NCBI RefSeq assembly: GCF_005239225.2
Contig: NC_133292.1
Coordinates: forward strand, 4,994,985-5,058,984
Source of the DNA: Populus alba
Lineage: Eukaryota > Streptophyta > Magnoliopsida > Malpighiales > Salicaceae
Length of the DNA: 64,000 nt
Reading direction: 5' to 3'
The notes beneath the pieces are model-generated. The model searched no databases, was not told the origin of the DNA, and saw nothing but the letters and a program-made list of their open reading frames with translations. Within the stretch, counting starts at the first letter, position 1. Each line of letters opens with the position of its first letter. Made by a program: the position numbers and the translations under genes. This document shows positions 36,987 to 49,856 of the stretch, one piece after another.

Positions 36987-39672
36987 ATGACTTGTCGTCG
37001 ACTCCCGCTCGTCTTTTTGTTCTTTCTATATTTGGTAATCTCCTCTCACTCCCTGGACTTTGATAATTTACACAAAAAGCACAAATCCAAAATCAAAGGT
37101 CCCATCAAAACCCTAGTGATTCTAGTCATGGAGAATCGCTCTTTCGATCACGTCCTCGGCTGGCTCAAATCAACCCGGCCCGACATCGACGGCTTGACTG
37201 GGTCCGAATCGAATCGAATCTCTGTCTCGGACGCCAACGCCGACGAAATCTTCGTCTCCGACGACGCGGTCTTCATCGACTCGGACCCTGGCCACTCATT
37301 CCAAGCTATCCGAGAACAGATTTTCGGTTCAAACGATAGCCTCGCTGACCCGGCTCCAATGAGCGGGTTTGCGCAACAAGCGAACAGCATGAGTGAAACC
37401 ATGTCGAAAATCGTCATGAGCGGGTTCAAACCGAGTCGGGTACCGGTGTACACCGAATTAGCGAACGAGTTCGCCGTTTTTGACCGGTGGTTCGCGTCGG
37501 TTCCCGCATCAACTCAGCCGAACCGGTTCTATGTTCACTCAGCAACCTCACACGGAGCCATGAGTAACGTGCGGAAAGACCTCATCCATGGATTCCCTCA
37601 AAAAACGATCTTCGACTCACTTGACGAAAACGGCCTCAGTTTTGGAATTTATTACCAAAACATCCCGGCGACCCTTTTCTTCAAGTCGCTGAGGAAATTA
37701 AAGCACGCAATGAAGTTTCACAGCTACGAATTGAAGTTCAAATTGCACGCGAAGCTAGGGAAGTTACCTAATTATGTGGTGGTTGAGCAGAGGTATTTCG
37801 ATGTGGAGTTATTTCCAGCCAATGATGATCACCCATCACATGACATGGCGAGAGGACAGAGGTTTGTGAAGGAGGTGTACGAGACACTGAGGAGTAGTCC
37901 GCAGTGGAAAGAAATGGCGCTTTTGATTACTTATGATGAACATGGCGGGTTTTATGATCACGTGCCTACACCCGTGCGCGGGGTGCCGAATCCTGATGGG
38001 ATTGTTGGATCTGACCCGTATTATTTCCAGTTTAACCGGTTGGGTGTTCGGGTTCCTACTCTTTTGATCTCTCCTTGGATTGACAAGGGTACTGGTAAGT
38101 GTTTGAATCTTTGTTGTTTTGTTAGTGTTTATTTGGTTGCTTAAGAATCACGCTGTGTAGAAAACTTTTTTGCACAAGTAAATAGGAGGGGGTGGTGTGG
38201 AAGTGGATTGATTATGAAATGATTGTGAATGTGAATGTGTGTTGCACTGCAGTGATACATGAGCCAGCTGGGCCAAGACCATCTTCTCAATTTGAGCACT
38301 CTTCAATCCCTGCTACGGTGAAGAAGCTCTTTAACTTGAAATCGAATTTCTTGACAAGGAGGGATGCATGGGCTGGTAGTTTTGAGAATTACTTATACCT
38401 TCGTGACACTCCTCGTGATGATTGTCCAGGTTTGGCATCAATATCCTGATCATCAACCATAAATATTAAGTTATGTTTTAGCTTTTCTTTTGAACAACTA
38501 AGTTACATTGTCTTGTAGTTTGTGAAATGTTACTGAACTTTGTTGATTGCTTGAGGATTAAAGTAGGATATGGTCGTGCATAGGGACCCCTGTTTAATTG
38601 TGTGGTATTTATATTTGATTTCATCCTATAATGCTTTTGTTTGATTTACCTATAATTTCAACCTTTAATGGGATCCCCTTCTTGTCCCGAGATAGATTTT
38701 ATTGCATCCGCCAATTGGTTGACTGCCTTCAAATTCGTGGGTAATATTTTTCTTTTTGACAAAGACTTGAATCTTTGAAAAATTTATTGCGACCGCCAAT
38801 TGGTTACCTGCCTTCAAAGCCATAGGTAATATTTTTCTAACTGACAGACTTAAATCTGTGCAAAATGTGGGAGCACATAAAGTCTTCTGCATGTTATGCC
38901 CTGGGTGCTGATTTCTGTGGCAACATGCCAGACCTTTAATGGTATTTTCTTGTCGTCTCTTTGCTGGTAGAAGAGCAGGAAGACATAATTAGTTTGTCCA
39001 TTGTTTTCTTCATCTTTTTAAGCTCTTCCTTTAAACTTATATGTCTATATCCATAATGGAGATTGGAGACAAGATTTAAGCCTTTAAGTTATCTGCACAT
39101 GGAAATTTAGATGTAGAAGCCAGTTAAGAGTGAGGAGACCCTATTTTTTGTTTCAGTCTATGTGAATCAGGTAGCTTTCCTTTAGATGGTCCACGGATGT
39201 CGTGCATGATATATGTCGACACATCTACTATGGCATCGCAGGAACCGTTGGTTCATACATAAATCTCTTCTGACCAAACATTATTTACAAATATTGATAT
39301 GTTGTCCCACACCATATGATTTGAAATTCATCCTGAAATCTGTATACAGAAACCCTGCCAGAGGTGACAACATTAATGAGGCCATGGGGACCAAAAGAAG
39401 ATGCAAGCCTCTCAGAATTCCAGGTTGAGATGATCCAGCTTGCATCACAGCTCAATGGTGATTATGTACTGAATGGTTACCCAGATATTGGCAAAAGCAT
39501 GACAGTGGGTGAAGCCAACAGATATGCCGAGGATGCAGTTAGGAGGTTCCTTGAAGCCGGCAGGGCTGCTTTAAGAGCTGGAGCAAATGAATCAGCTATT
39601 GTTACAATGAGACCTTCACTCACTAGCCGAATTCCAGAGGGGGGTCTTGGTAACTACCAGAAAGCCTATTGA
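36987..39672 (+). CDS. NPC6: Non-specific phospholipase C, NPC6-like
   Basis: Three exons (36987-38094, 38253-38429, 39350-39672) give 535 aa. NPC enzymes cleave the head group from phosphatidylcholine and other phospholipids to yield diacylglycerol; they act in membrane lipid turnover and galactolipid supply. The N-terminus [20 protein letters not shown] is a signal peptide or membrane anchor. The phosphoesterase domain shows [11 protein letters not shown] near the start, then the conserved TQPNRFY, ATSHG and ANDDHPSHD, the metal-binding [18 protein letters not shown], and SPWIDKGT before the first intron. Exon 2 holds the conserved [16 protein letters not shown]. The C-terminal tail ([12 protein letters not shown] and on) matches the NPC6 (At3g48610) class. 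The start is the first in-frame ATG preceding the signal peptide; upstream codons in the same frame lack an ATG. Confidence 0.95.
38698..38866 (+). repeat. Two-copy tandem repeat in phospholipase intron 2, 85-bp period
   Basis: The copies start at 38698 and 38783; each contains CGCCAATTGGTT and GGTAATATTTTTCT, with about 20% divergence. They lie in the 920-bp second intron. Confidence 0.8.
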
Positions 39673-40386
39673 TTCCTCACAAGACCACCAGTTTATATAT
39701 GAATTTAAATACAAATATACTACAATTACCGTGTCTGTAAATATTTAATGTAATTTGCAAATGAATCAGCTATTTGTTACAATGAATACCAGTACTGTTC
39801 CTAGTTACATGTGCAAGTGGTGTTTGTATTATCAGGTATGTGCAGTATTTAATCTGATTGTCAGATTCTCAAGAGTGGAGATTGTGTACCTTTCATCTTG
39901 TTCTTGAGAGAACCACAGAAATAAGAGGCCTTGCAGCCATTTTATACTGGGTTGCTGTTGGAAAAATTGCCAGTGGTTTAGCCTTAACATGTGGTATTAA
40001 CAACCGAGGTGATGGCGAGCTACCAAAATAACTTGTGTTACGGAAATAGAGCATCATATTATATAGCCCTCTTCAATTTCCTCCATCGATGGATTTGCGT
40101 CATCTCATATTGTTCAACATCCATATATAGCTGAATCAAAAGTTAAAACGACCAAGTTTTAGGCCTATCCTTTCCGCAGACGAGTCTTTGAAGGAGAACG
40201 AGCAGCCAGTCAACAATCTCCTCTAGATGGTCCTACCAAAAAATAGCAAGAAATGGAAATGAATAACTGGCCACAGGAGCACCTACCATTCAACGTACTA
40301 TCTATACACAATAGCAAGCTGTAGCAAACCAGTCTGTATCTCCCTTCTCCCGCTTGCAACAACCACCCCTCTCTCCTACGATACTA
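39673..40386. other. Intergenic, phospholipase 3' UTR and AMT promoter
   Basis: No further gene is seen. The segment just before the AMT start, from about 40330, is C/T-rich, as in many plant 5' UTRs. Confidence 0.6.
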
Positions 40387-41784
40387 ATGGAGGTCTCATG
40401 GGAACAAAGTGTTACAGACTCCATCAATACCATTTACTTGCTCTTCTCAGCTTACTTGGTCTTTGTGATGCAGCTTGGCTTTGCCATGCTATGTGCTGGC
40501 TCAGTCAGGGCCAAGAATGCCATGAACATTATGCTTACAAATGTTGTTGATGCTGTTGTTGGGAGCATCTCTTATTACCTCTTCGGCTTTGCTTTTGCAT
40601 TTGGTGATGGCACCAATTCTAACCCTTTCATAGGTACAACCTTCTTTGCTCTCAAAGATATTCCCAGTACCTCTTACGACTACAGTTACTTTCTTTACCA
40701 ATGGGCTTTTGCTATAGCAGTTGCTGGAATCACCAGTGGTTCAATAGCCGAAAGAACCCAGTTCAGTGCTTATCTTGTTTTCTCTTTTTTCCTTTCTGGA
40801 TTTGTGTACCCAATTGTGGTTCACTGGGTTTGGTCATCAAATGGTTGGCTGTCTCCTAGTTCAGATATGTTGTTCGGCTCTGGTGCTATTGACTTTGCTG
40901 GCAGTGGCGTGGTTCATTTGGTGGGAGGGATTGCTGGACTTTGGGGCTCTTTCATACAAGGTCCTCGAGTGGGCAGGTTTGATGCATTTGGCAAGCCCGT
41001 GCCTATGCGTGGGCACAATGCAACTCTTGTGGTGCTTGGGACATTCTTGTTGTGGTTTGGCTGGTTTGGGTTCAATCCTGGTTCATTTGGTAAGATTCTT
41101 GTCGCCTACCCCAATACAACCAATCAAGGGAACTGGACCGGTGTTGGCCGGACTGCGGTAACAACTACATTGGCTGGTTCGACTGCCGGACTCACAACCC
41201 TGTTTGGCCGGCGATTACTAGTAGGCCATTGGGATGCGTTAGATGCTTGCAATGGATTGCTTGGTGGTTTTGTTGCCATTACTTCAGGATGTTCTGTTGT
41301 GGAGCCATGGGCCGCGATTGTATGTGGGTTTTGTGCAGCCTGGGTCTTGATTGGGCTAAACGTCTTCACTCTAAAGCTGCAATTTGATGACCCATTAGAG
41401 GCAACTCAGCTGCATGGAGGGTGTGGTGCTTGGGGTTTGATATTCACTGGATTGTTTGCCAAAAAGGAATTTGTGATCCAAGTTTATAATTCAGGGGAGG
41501 CAGGAGTGGTGAGACCCTATGGCCTTTTATTGGGCGGTGGATGGGGTCTGATCGGATGCCAAGTGGTTGAATTGTTGGCAATAGTAGCCTGGGTTAGCAT
41601 AACAATGGGACCGGTTTTCTTTGCACTTAGTAAGCTTAAGCTGTTGAGAATATCAATTGATGAAGAAGTAGCAGGCCTTGATATCTCTAGCCATGGAGGC
41701 TATGCCTATACTACGCATCCTGAAGAGAACCATCCTCGCTTCTACGCAGATTATATGCCTATCCAAGGTCGAAATCATTCATGA
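40387..41784 (+). CDS. Ammonium transporter, AMT1 type
   Basis: A 465-residue intronless protein, as expected for the AMT1 subfamily (AMT2 genes have introns). AMT1 proteins carry ammonium across the plasma membrane as trimers. About eleven transmembrane segments are visible. The family signature is present as [13 protein letters not shown], along with [13 protein letters not shown]. The pore histidine regions appear as VHWVW and LHGGCGAWG. The C-terminal tail, which gates neighbouring subunits, contains [12 protein letters not shown] (residues 430-441). The regulatory phosphothreonine of AtAMT1;1 (Thr460, in GMDMTRHGG) is here Ser434. The tail after it differs from other AMT1 proteins. The start is the ATG at 40387, before the first helix; the in-frame codons upstream have no ATG. 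The exact paralogue number within AMT1 cannot be set from sequence alone. Confidence 0.96.
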   Translation: MEVSWEQSVTDSINTIYLLFSAYLVFVMQLGFAMLCAGSVRAKNAMNIMLTNVVDAVVGSISYYLFGFAFAFGDGTNSNPFIGTTFFALKDIPSTSYDYSYFLYQWAFAIAVAGITSGSIAERTQFSAYLVFSFFLSGFVYPIVVHWVWSSNGWLSPSSDMLFGSGAIDFAGSGVVHLVGGIAGLWGSFIQGPRVGRFDAFGKPVPMRGHNATLVVLGTFLLWFGWFGFNPGSFGKILVAYPNTTNQGNWTGVGRTAVTTTLAGSTAGLTTLFGRRLLVGHWDALDACNGLLGGFVAITSGCSVVEPWAAIVCGFCAAWVLIGLNVFTLKLQFDDPLEATQLHGGCGAWGLIFTGLFAKKEFVIQVYNSGEAGVVRPYGLLLGGGWGLIGCQVVELLAIVAWVSITMGPVFFALSKLKLLRISIDEEVAGLDISSHGGYAYTTHPEENHPRFYADYMPIQGRNHS

Positions 41785-42333
41785 TTCAACAGCATTTCTC
41801 CGCTGTATCATTGGCGCTTTGGTTTTCTTTTTTTTTAATCTTTTTTCTTTCTGGTGAATTCAAGTATTTCTGCTCGTTGATTCCTTTCCCATTAATTTGT
41901 TGTTCCTTCTTTAAGAAGGAGAACCTGCATGTTCTTTCTGCTGTAAATTAAGGCATGTATGACATCAACTGGGTTGCACCGTGTATACTTTCTTTCCTTG
42001 CAAAGCGGGTTGTTATTAATGGTTAGTAACGTTGCAATGGTGGGCAGAGGAAGTGTTTAGAAGATGGCCAGTGAAGGGATTCGACCTAGACCACACTGGT
42101 GTGGCAATCTGACCTACCGTAAAAGATTACCAAAAAATCTGACTTCAGAGCTCTGAATTGATACAAGTATTCCTTCAACATTACACCTCGGAGTTGCATA
42201 AACTGGAAGCAGATACAGAAACATTTGAGCAAAACTTTTGGGCGAGGCCACAAGTCAATAAACCAATCATAAGATTGCTGATATTACATTTCGCTCCACC
42301 AAAATTTGTGTCACATGCTGATATTGATCTTGG
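41785..42333. other. Shared 3' region of convergent genes
   Basis: The AMT gene (+) and the helicase gene (-) converge with about 550 bp between their stop codons. No further gene is seen; both 3' UTRs must lie here and could overlap. Confidence 0.65.
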
Positions 42334-45300
42334 CTAATACCTTACAAATTGTCGCTTTTCATCTCCATCACTCTGCCTTCCATACGGATTGCTCTCACTG
42401 AAACCATTTCGGCTTCCTTGATTTGCTTTCTTCCTAAACTTGGAAGCACTGCTGTCCATATTCAGATTCATCTTTGGTGGAGAAGAAAAGCAAAATGACG
42501 CAGCAACAGCCTACATATATCCAATATTAGCCATTTCATTGCTCAAAAAATAAATATAATCATCTTCTAGAATGCAAGCAACAAGAATGGTACCTGCAGA
42601 TCAAGTCGGTGGACATTAAAGATGTCCTTCATAGAATGTGAATTATAGGCCAATATGTAAGATCTATATGCATCTTTAGCTGACTGGTTCAAATAGTAGT
42701 TGTTGGCCACCAACTTCTCCTGAAACAACCCAGTAGTTCTCTTTAAGTTCATTATAACTTGAGTCACTAGGATGAAACATACAACAGCGAGGAAGTAGGA
42801 AAGTACCAGATGTGATTGAACATTTGCCAGCTTCTTCTGATCAAATTCATACTCTTTGACAGGGACTTTTGCTGCCTATAAAAGAGACAAGAAGTTTTAG
42901 AGTACACAAAAGGCAAATTCATACTCTTTCAACTATTCTTGCTTTTCAAAACCCTAATGCTGCACATCATACTGCATGATGAAATGAAACCAACTATTTA
43001 TTGCATTAAGGTGGTGCCCTCTTCATAAAACAAAAGAATTGGGGATGTGTAAGATAAGCAGCCGTGATGAATTTGCTATGCACCTTCAGATAGCGCAAAA
43101 ATTGCAGCTCTTCCGGAATCAGGAAAAGCAAGGCATTTCCTTTTGCACCTTCTCCTCGGGCTGTTCGACCAACCCTGTGAATGTATTCCTGAAAACAGTA
43201 ATTTCAGGGCACATGTTACTGAGCATGCATAAACAAGAACATTGAGCTATTAACTGAAACATGCTAGCCAAAAAATATGAGCACCTTAGGTTCATCAGGA
43301 GGATCAAACTGCACAATCCAGTCCTAGAAGCAGAAAAGGAAAGAGAAGGAACAAATATCAGCTGACTTAAAAAGGAAATGCAGCTTCCATGGTCTGAATG
43401 ATAAACTATTCTTTTATGTGGGAGCCTTTAAGTGAGCAATTTTCAAATTTTGAGGCCAGATCCTTTCAAAAATCCCAAAAAACCATGGCGGGTTCAAACA
43501 AATCCAAATGTATAACATCTCTAATAGTTGACCGTGTTAATGATCTTTTTTATTCTAAAAAGATCATTTAGTTCTAGTGATAGGCCAACCAAAATATAAT
43601 ATCTGAAGCAAAAACAGAATTCTAACTATGCTCCCAGATGTCCAGGAGTCATTTTCAAATTTCCAGTGTCCCTCACACCCACAAACACAACACTCGCTTC
43701 TAGGGGCAAGATCCTGGTAAATATTAGCAAGTCACATAGTCACTTTGAGAAAGAAACATACCACAGCAGGAATATCAAGTCCACGAGCAGCAACATCAGT
43801 ACAAAGCAAGATGCCCTTCTCTGCTTTGCAGAAATCAAAAAAGGTAGAGGTTCTTTTCTGTTGCTTTTGTTTTCCATGGATATCAAAGCATTCCACATGG
43901 ATGTATCTAAGAAGGTCAGAATGGAACTTGACAGAGTTACATGAAGAGAAGAAGACCATCACTTTCTTTGACAAATTTCTCTTCAAAAAGGAGTACAAAA
44001 GAATAAATCTCTTAGCACTTGGCACTACACAATAGCCTTGCTGCAGACCTTCATTTGTGACCTACAACACCCGACATCTTGTCAGGTTTAAAGGCAGGTA
44101 ACTTGTGCTTGTATGTACATATGTTTATATGTATGAAAACAGTTAGAGACATAGAAGAAACAGCATGTCTACCTTTGTTCTACCATCATCCACGTCAATA
44201 TAGACAGGAGCTGTCTGAAATGACAAGCGAGCAAGGTCCTCCACCTGAGATTGAAATCCAGCATTAGTTGGATCAACCAGAAAACAAAATACTGAATTTC
44301 ACCATCAAAAAAGGAAAAAGGGCTGAATTTGTGTTTCAAGCTTAATCATTGAAATTCTGATTAAAGAGAAAAAACTGGTTCAAATATTGAAAGGAAAAGC
44401 ATGGGCGAACTGAACCAACATCAAAATACTATGCCTTGGGAAAGATACCTTTTTAGTTTGGGTAGCCGAAAATAGGGCAGTTTGCCTGGCCTGCACATTG
44501 ATTAGCAAACCACATCAACTAAAAAGCATTAACTATTGCCAAAAAGAAATAAAAAATGCCATTAAAACCACAGATAGGAGCATAGCTCATTGAAAGTGAC
44601 CATATCACTGAATATTATCAAACATCAGCATTTGAGCTCAAGTTTTAGCAAAGGAAACATAATCAAGAAAGTTCAGGATAACACTCAGCACTGAAAACAA
44701 GAAGAGGTTGATTAGACTTATTTAGTGCAAATATACCAAATACTGTAAGAGCAGCCAAACAAGAACAGGTTGGATCAGCATGGTTAACATACATTGTTTC
44801 AGAAAGTAGATTTTATCCAAAGAAAGTACATTTTGCCAATTTACACAACTTTCAGAGATGCCTCTGCATTATGAACATATCTTTTTTACTTCTAAATAAA
44901 AAAAAATTCATATATAATTACCACAACTTAATTTACCTTTGGTAAAAGCTTGATAATTTGCTTCATTTCTTCCTCAAAGTTCGCCTCCAATATCCTGTCT
45001 GCTTCATCAATCACGAGGCACTACAAGTTCGACAGGTTGTTTACAAATTAGGTCAGACTTCTAAGCGCCAAACAGCTAATTTTAGCTACAGGGAGCAGCA
45101 TTTGGTTGCTAAGATTTTACATGAGTCTTATACTGCATCTGCTAAACATTATAGCTAATATAGTCATAAGATATTTGACCAATGTAATTAGTTTGAAAAT
45201 AAAACGAGTAAAACATCTTCTATAACAAGTTTAAAGCTTTATAGAAGTTACCTTTAGGTTCTTATAAATAAATCCCTTTGTATTTTGAAGATGATCAAGA

Positions 45301-46997
45301 AGTCGACCAGGTGTTGCCACCAGTAAATTTACCCCTTTAACAATGCGTTCTGCTTCTCCTCTTCTTGCTGCACCACCAATAACCAAGCCAAGAGTCTGGG
45401 AGTGATACTTGAGAAGGTCTTTTGCCACAGCATGACTCTGCAGAGTTGATTGTTGAATTAGTCAAGGAAAACAGCAAGTGAACTATCCAGAGCCACGAAA
45501 TTTTCTGTTTTACAAACACATTTTTTTGTCTCTTTTCAATCTGTGGCAAGTTGATACCAAATTATAGCACATTACCAATATAAAGTCACATCACTTTCCT
45601 CTAAAGCTAAAAAAAATAAATTCAAATTGCAAAAGTCATCAAAGCGAAGTCCATTAGCAAAGTGACATACTGCCAACTAATTAACAATTCAAATATAAGA
45701 TGGTAATCACACATAGTAAGAAGCAAGGGTATGTCAATGCAAAGTACAGGATTAAATCACACATTTCCATGTCAAAAACATCAAACACTTAGCATGTAAC
45801 TTCAAAATATCACAGAAGCTTCAACTCAACCATCAAAATTAGAATCTATCAGCAAGTATAATTTATAAGTCATACAAAGGGGGAAATCAATTTACAAGAA
45901 GGAAAGTACATGAATAAATTCCTTTTTCTCTTGGCATCATCTCATAATTACATGGGGAGAAAATATGTAACAACTACTAGTCCATGAAACCCTACTGCTG
46001 GCTCACAGATAAATTCTATAGGCTTCCTAATTGAAGATGAAGTCAGGTTTGTTGAATACTATCTAAAAGAGGATTGAAACGCAGCTTCAGAAGGATACAT
46101 CTGCAGTGCAAGGATTCCTTTACCTGTATAGCGAGTTCTCTTGTCGGGCAAATAACAACCACGCCTAATCCATTGCGAGGGGCAAAACGAACATTATATA
46201 GTAACTCTACAGCTGGTATTAGAAATGCAAGAGTTTTCCCAGAACCCGTCCTTGCAGCACCAAGAACATTTTTTCCTACTAGAAGTGGCGGGATTGCCCT
46301 GGCTTGGATCTGTATTTGCAATGATACATCAGTTATAGGAAACGTTTATCGCATAAAAAGGAGAAAATAGGCATGCTATCCTACATTGTATAGAAATTAC
46401 TGTGGACATTATGTTCTTCCTCTAGGCAGAGCTATATGAACTTTTTTTTATGTAGGAGTCCCAACAAGACAGCAACATTGCAAAGCTAGCAAAAAATCTC
46501 GCCAAGAATTTAGAAAGCTTGAAGTTCTAAAAAAATACTAATGCATAGGGCATTGATGCAGGCAAAAGCAATAAAAATTATCAGGTTCCTTGGCAAAAAA
46601 CGGAAAAAAAAAAACAATATACCTGAGTCATATACTCAAACCCTATCTCTTGAATAGCCTTACGAGTGGGTTCAGATAATCCCAAAGAGTCAAAAGACTC
46701 TGTGCTCATAATCCCACCTCCACTTTTCACCTTCTTCACCGTCTCTTTCTCTTTATCTTCCTCTTCACTCATGTCTTCACCTTCCTTCTTACTCTTCTTC
46801 TTTTTCTTCTTCTTCTCTTGTACCTCCTCGACTTGCCTATGCTCCTCCTCCTCCTCCTCCTCTTCTCCTCCTTCGATTTCATTGGAGTTCTTCTCTTCTG
46901 CCTCTTTTCCTTCTTTTTTATTTTTGTTTCTCTTACGCTTTCTCTTCTTCTTCATCTCTTCCTCTTCTGCTGATCTGTTGTGCTTCTCTTCCGCCAT
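42334..46997 (-). CDS. RH51: DEAD-box ATP-dependent RNA helicase, Has1/RH51-like
   Basis: Twelve exons, all in phase 0, total 586 aa: 46997-46623, 46309-46124, 45437-45252, 45020-44937, 44490-44449, 44244-44173, 44061-43762, 43323-43285, 43188-43084, 42875-42807, 42719-42594 and 42510-42334. Has1-type helicases act in the nucleolus in 18S rRNA processing and ribosome assembly. All core motifs are present: Q motif region ([19 protein letters not shown]), I (AARTGSGKT), Ia (PTRELA), Ib (TPGR), II (DEAD), III (SAT), V (ARGLDIP) and VI (HRVGRTARG). The N-terminal 85 residues are runs of Lys and Glu, as is usual for nucleolar family members. The C-terminus holds the conserved [20 protein letters not shown] segment. 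It is closest to Arabidopsis RH51 (At3g18600) and RH27. An ATG at 46997 is used; the codons before it in frame have none. Confidence 0.95.
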
Positions 46998-47930
46998 GGC
47001 GGCCACTGATTTCTGATCCTAGCTAGCTAGGGTTTTGTTTGGATTGAGACGATGAATGAGCTTGGGGTTTTTGTTACTTCGTATGTCAAACGCTTAAACC
47101 CTCTAAATACAAATCTAATAGGGCCCAATAAGAGAGATATGAGAATGCTTTGGGCTTTTGGGATCACTGATTTCTTGGCTTATTTATTAAAATTTTAATA
47201 TATTGTTTAGAGTTATTAAATAAATATGTTTGAATTTAAAATAATTTTAATTAAATAATTTTAATTAATTTTTTAAAAGTATAAAATAAATTTTAACTGG
47301 ACTAGAGTAGGTATCAGTGACATAAATTGAATAAGATTTTAAAATTTAGATACACTTAACTCTTTAAAATAATAATTACTATATAATTATCACTTAAAAT
47401 TTTCAATATTATGAATTTTTTTTTAATTATATATGATATGAATTTAAATTATAAATACAAGCAACAATTAAACATTACAAATAATTTCTCAAAATCAATC
47501 TTACCTTTCTAATATTATAAGTTTTTTTCCAAAAAAGTTTAAAATAATCATGCAAGACAGTAAACTATAAAACAAATGAACTAGGGTTTAATTTAACAAA
47601 TCTAAGAATTTAATTTAATAAATTTATGAAATAATTCAATTATTTTTGGATTTTAATTATTTTATCAGCATACTTTTAAGACTTTCTATGAATAAGAAAA
47701 TAATGAAAAAAGGAGAATGATATTCCTAAAAAAATAGAGTAATTTTTAGAATGGGTCCTAGAAATAGGTCAATCCCATTATGGCACGGTTCGAATTTATT
47801 GGTACATTATATTATTTTATCAAGTTTATAATAATCAATCAAGAACTCTAAAAAATTTCTTATTTTTATGAATATAGTTATGGATAACAGTTATGAATGA
47901 GTTTGAGTTTGTTTTTGAACTATACGCTTA
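46998..47930. other. Helicase promoter side and AT-rich intergenic
   Basis: The helicase promoter and 5' UTR lie within the first few hundred bases. The rest is AT-rich with no gene. Confidence 0.6.
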
Positions 47931-47935
47931 GTTTT

Positions 47936-48145
47936 ATGCATGGTTTTTAGATTCGACTCGGTAATTAACCTGGTTCAAGGTTCGAGTTTTGAATTTTGAC
48001 CAGGTTAAATTTTTTAAAAAAATTAAAATAATATCATTTTAATAAAAAAAATTAACGGGTTGCAATCGGGTTTTGACCGGGTCACCTGATTACAGGTCTC
48101 GGGTCAACCCGTCAAGTCGGGTCAGATTTTACAACCATGGTTTTG
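47936..48145. repeat. GGGTC/CGGGT-rich interspersed repeat, copy 1
   Basis: The segment contains AACGGGTTGCAATCGGGTTT, GACCGGGTCACCTG and GGGTCAACCCGTC, in an order similar to the sequence at 55257-55553. It appears to be a dispersed non-coding repeat family. The ends were not resolved. Confidence 0.5.
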
Positions 48146-48767
48146 GCAAAATCATTCATCTTGAGTTTAAAAAATACTGGAGAATTAGGGTTATACCCCA
48201 TGTCTTTTAGTATGGATAGTAAAGCAACTCTTTTTTTTTTTCCCCTTCAATTTAATCTTTTTTATAGTATAATCAGATGAAATTAATTTTGAAATTATGA
48301 TACAACTACTACATAAATAAAAAAACAGGACTGAAATATAAAATGCAAAAAATATATATATCTAATCTCAAATTCTTAGTAGTTTTTATTTTGGTTAAGT
48401 TTTTTTTTTTTTTCCGGCTCATGCCTTCGACATGTAAGAGAGAGAGTCTTCTAGAATATAAAATTGATGATTTGACTATTTTTTAACAAATTTATTATTA
48501 TTATCATTGATATTAACAAATTTTATTCGATAAGAAATTAATGTGTTTTAGGTTGCTGGGTGGTTCATGAAGGTTTTCATAGTAATTTTTTTTTCTTGTG
48601 AACCACACCGTAGATGTTTTAGTCATCACAACAGTAGTTGATTTTCAGGCTGAGCAACAACAGGCAATGCGTAGCTTGTTTCTTTTTTTTTTTTTTTTCA
48701 AACAAGAGGCATACGACATGTCATATGTTCCTTATAAAAATAAATAAATAAATATGCCCAGTCATGC

Positions 48768-49250
48768 AGGTTTGACACGGGCTTACGCGCATGGGTTTTA
48801 TTTAAGGCTCGTTTGCCTGGCTTGATTTTTTTTTTTTTTCAGCATTGAGTTTTTGTTAAATGTTTTTTTTGTAATTTTTATTTTTTAATATTTAATTAAT
48901 TTTAAATTTACCTTGATTTTTTCATAATATAATAAATAAATAAAATCTTGGTGAATATTCTATAACTTAAATCACAAATTTGATAAGCTAACTCAGCGAG
49001 ATAAGCAAGTGAACCTGGCTTTTTTTAAGGCGCGGGCACCTGACTTAACTTGATTTTTTTTTTAATTTTAATTTTTCAGTATTGATTTTTTGTTGATTTT
49101 TTTTTATTTTTTTATTTAATATTTGATTAGTTTGTAATTAATCTTCATTATTATCCTATAATTAAATGAGAAAATCTCATTTGACCCATTAAAGTTCATA
49201 ATTCGATCAAAAGTTTGGTCAGCTAGTTGTGCTTTATAATACACCGTTTT
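48768..49250. repeat. Tandem repeat, about 223-bp period, two units
   Basis: AAGGCTCGTTTGCCTGGCTT near 48804 and AAGGCGCGGGCACCTGACTT near 49027 are each followed by a T run, CAGCATTGA or CAGTATTGA, and a TTTAATATTTAATTA-like block. This is a satellite-like or LTR-derived repeat. A degenerate relative may lie near 57060-57140. Confidence 0.55.
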
Positions 49251-49856
49251 AATATTTAAAACAAGAAAGATCTCATTTTAAATAATAAAAAAATAAATTA
49301 AGTTTAGAGTTTTTAAATTTAACTTGCTTTGACTGAATTTAGTGACAATATTATAAAATTTCATACAATATGAACATTTTATTTTTTATATTAAAAAAAA
49401 TAATTTTATCCATAACATGTAGAGCGGGAAGTAACATAACAAGCACAATCGTGTGCGGCGGTCCGGGAATAGGCTGATTATAATCTGGTATGAAAGACTG
49501 CATTTTTCGCACTCATATTTAAAGTTTATCTTAGCACTCAAAATGACTGGGAAGTTTATCTTCCATCTTGCGAAGAAATGCTATTTGACATTGTGAAATC
49601 CTAAAGTTACCTAATACTTTTTATCTTTTTGAACATCGTAATACAAAGGAAACTTCAGGTGAAAAACGGAAGGCAGGGAAGCGACCTCACCAAATCAATA
49701 AAATTAAGGAAAATGAGTTTCGGTTAAGGTAAAATAAAGTTAAATATATTTTTCTATATATATATAAATGAAAGAAAGGCTTCAATATTAACATCAGACA
49801 GCCTCCACAAATTGCTAAATAACATTTACATTTTCAAAAAAGTCACAGTTAAACCG
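49251..49856. other. Intergenic and RING gene 3' region
   Basis: AT-rich with no gene seen. The last part is the 3' UTR of the RING ligase gene. Confidence 0.6.

Noticed and set aside
43060..43110. Possible C/D-box snoRNA (GTGATGA) near a helicase intron
   Set aside because: No D box (CTGA) lies at a suitable distance and no terminal stem is seen.
46666..47016. 116-codon plus-strand frame rich in Ser, Phe and Leu
   Set aside because: It is the reverse of the Lys/Glu-rich first exon of the helicase; the composition is a codon-complement artefact.
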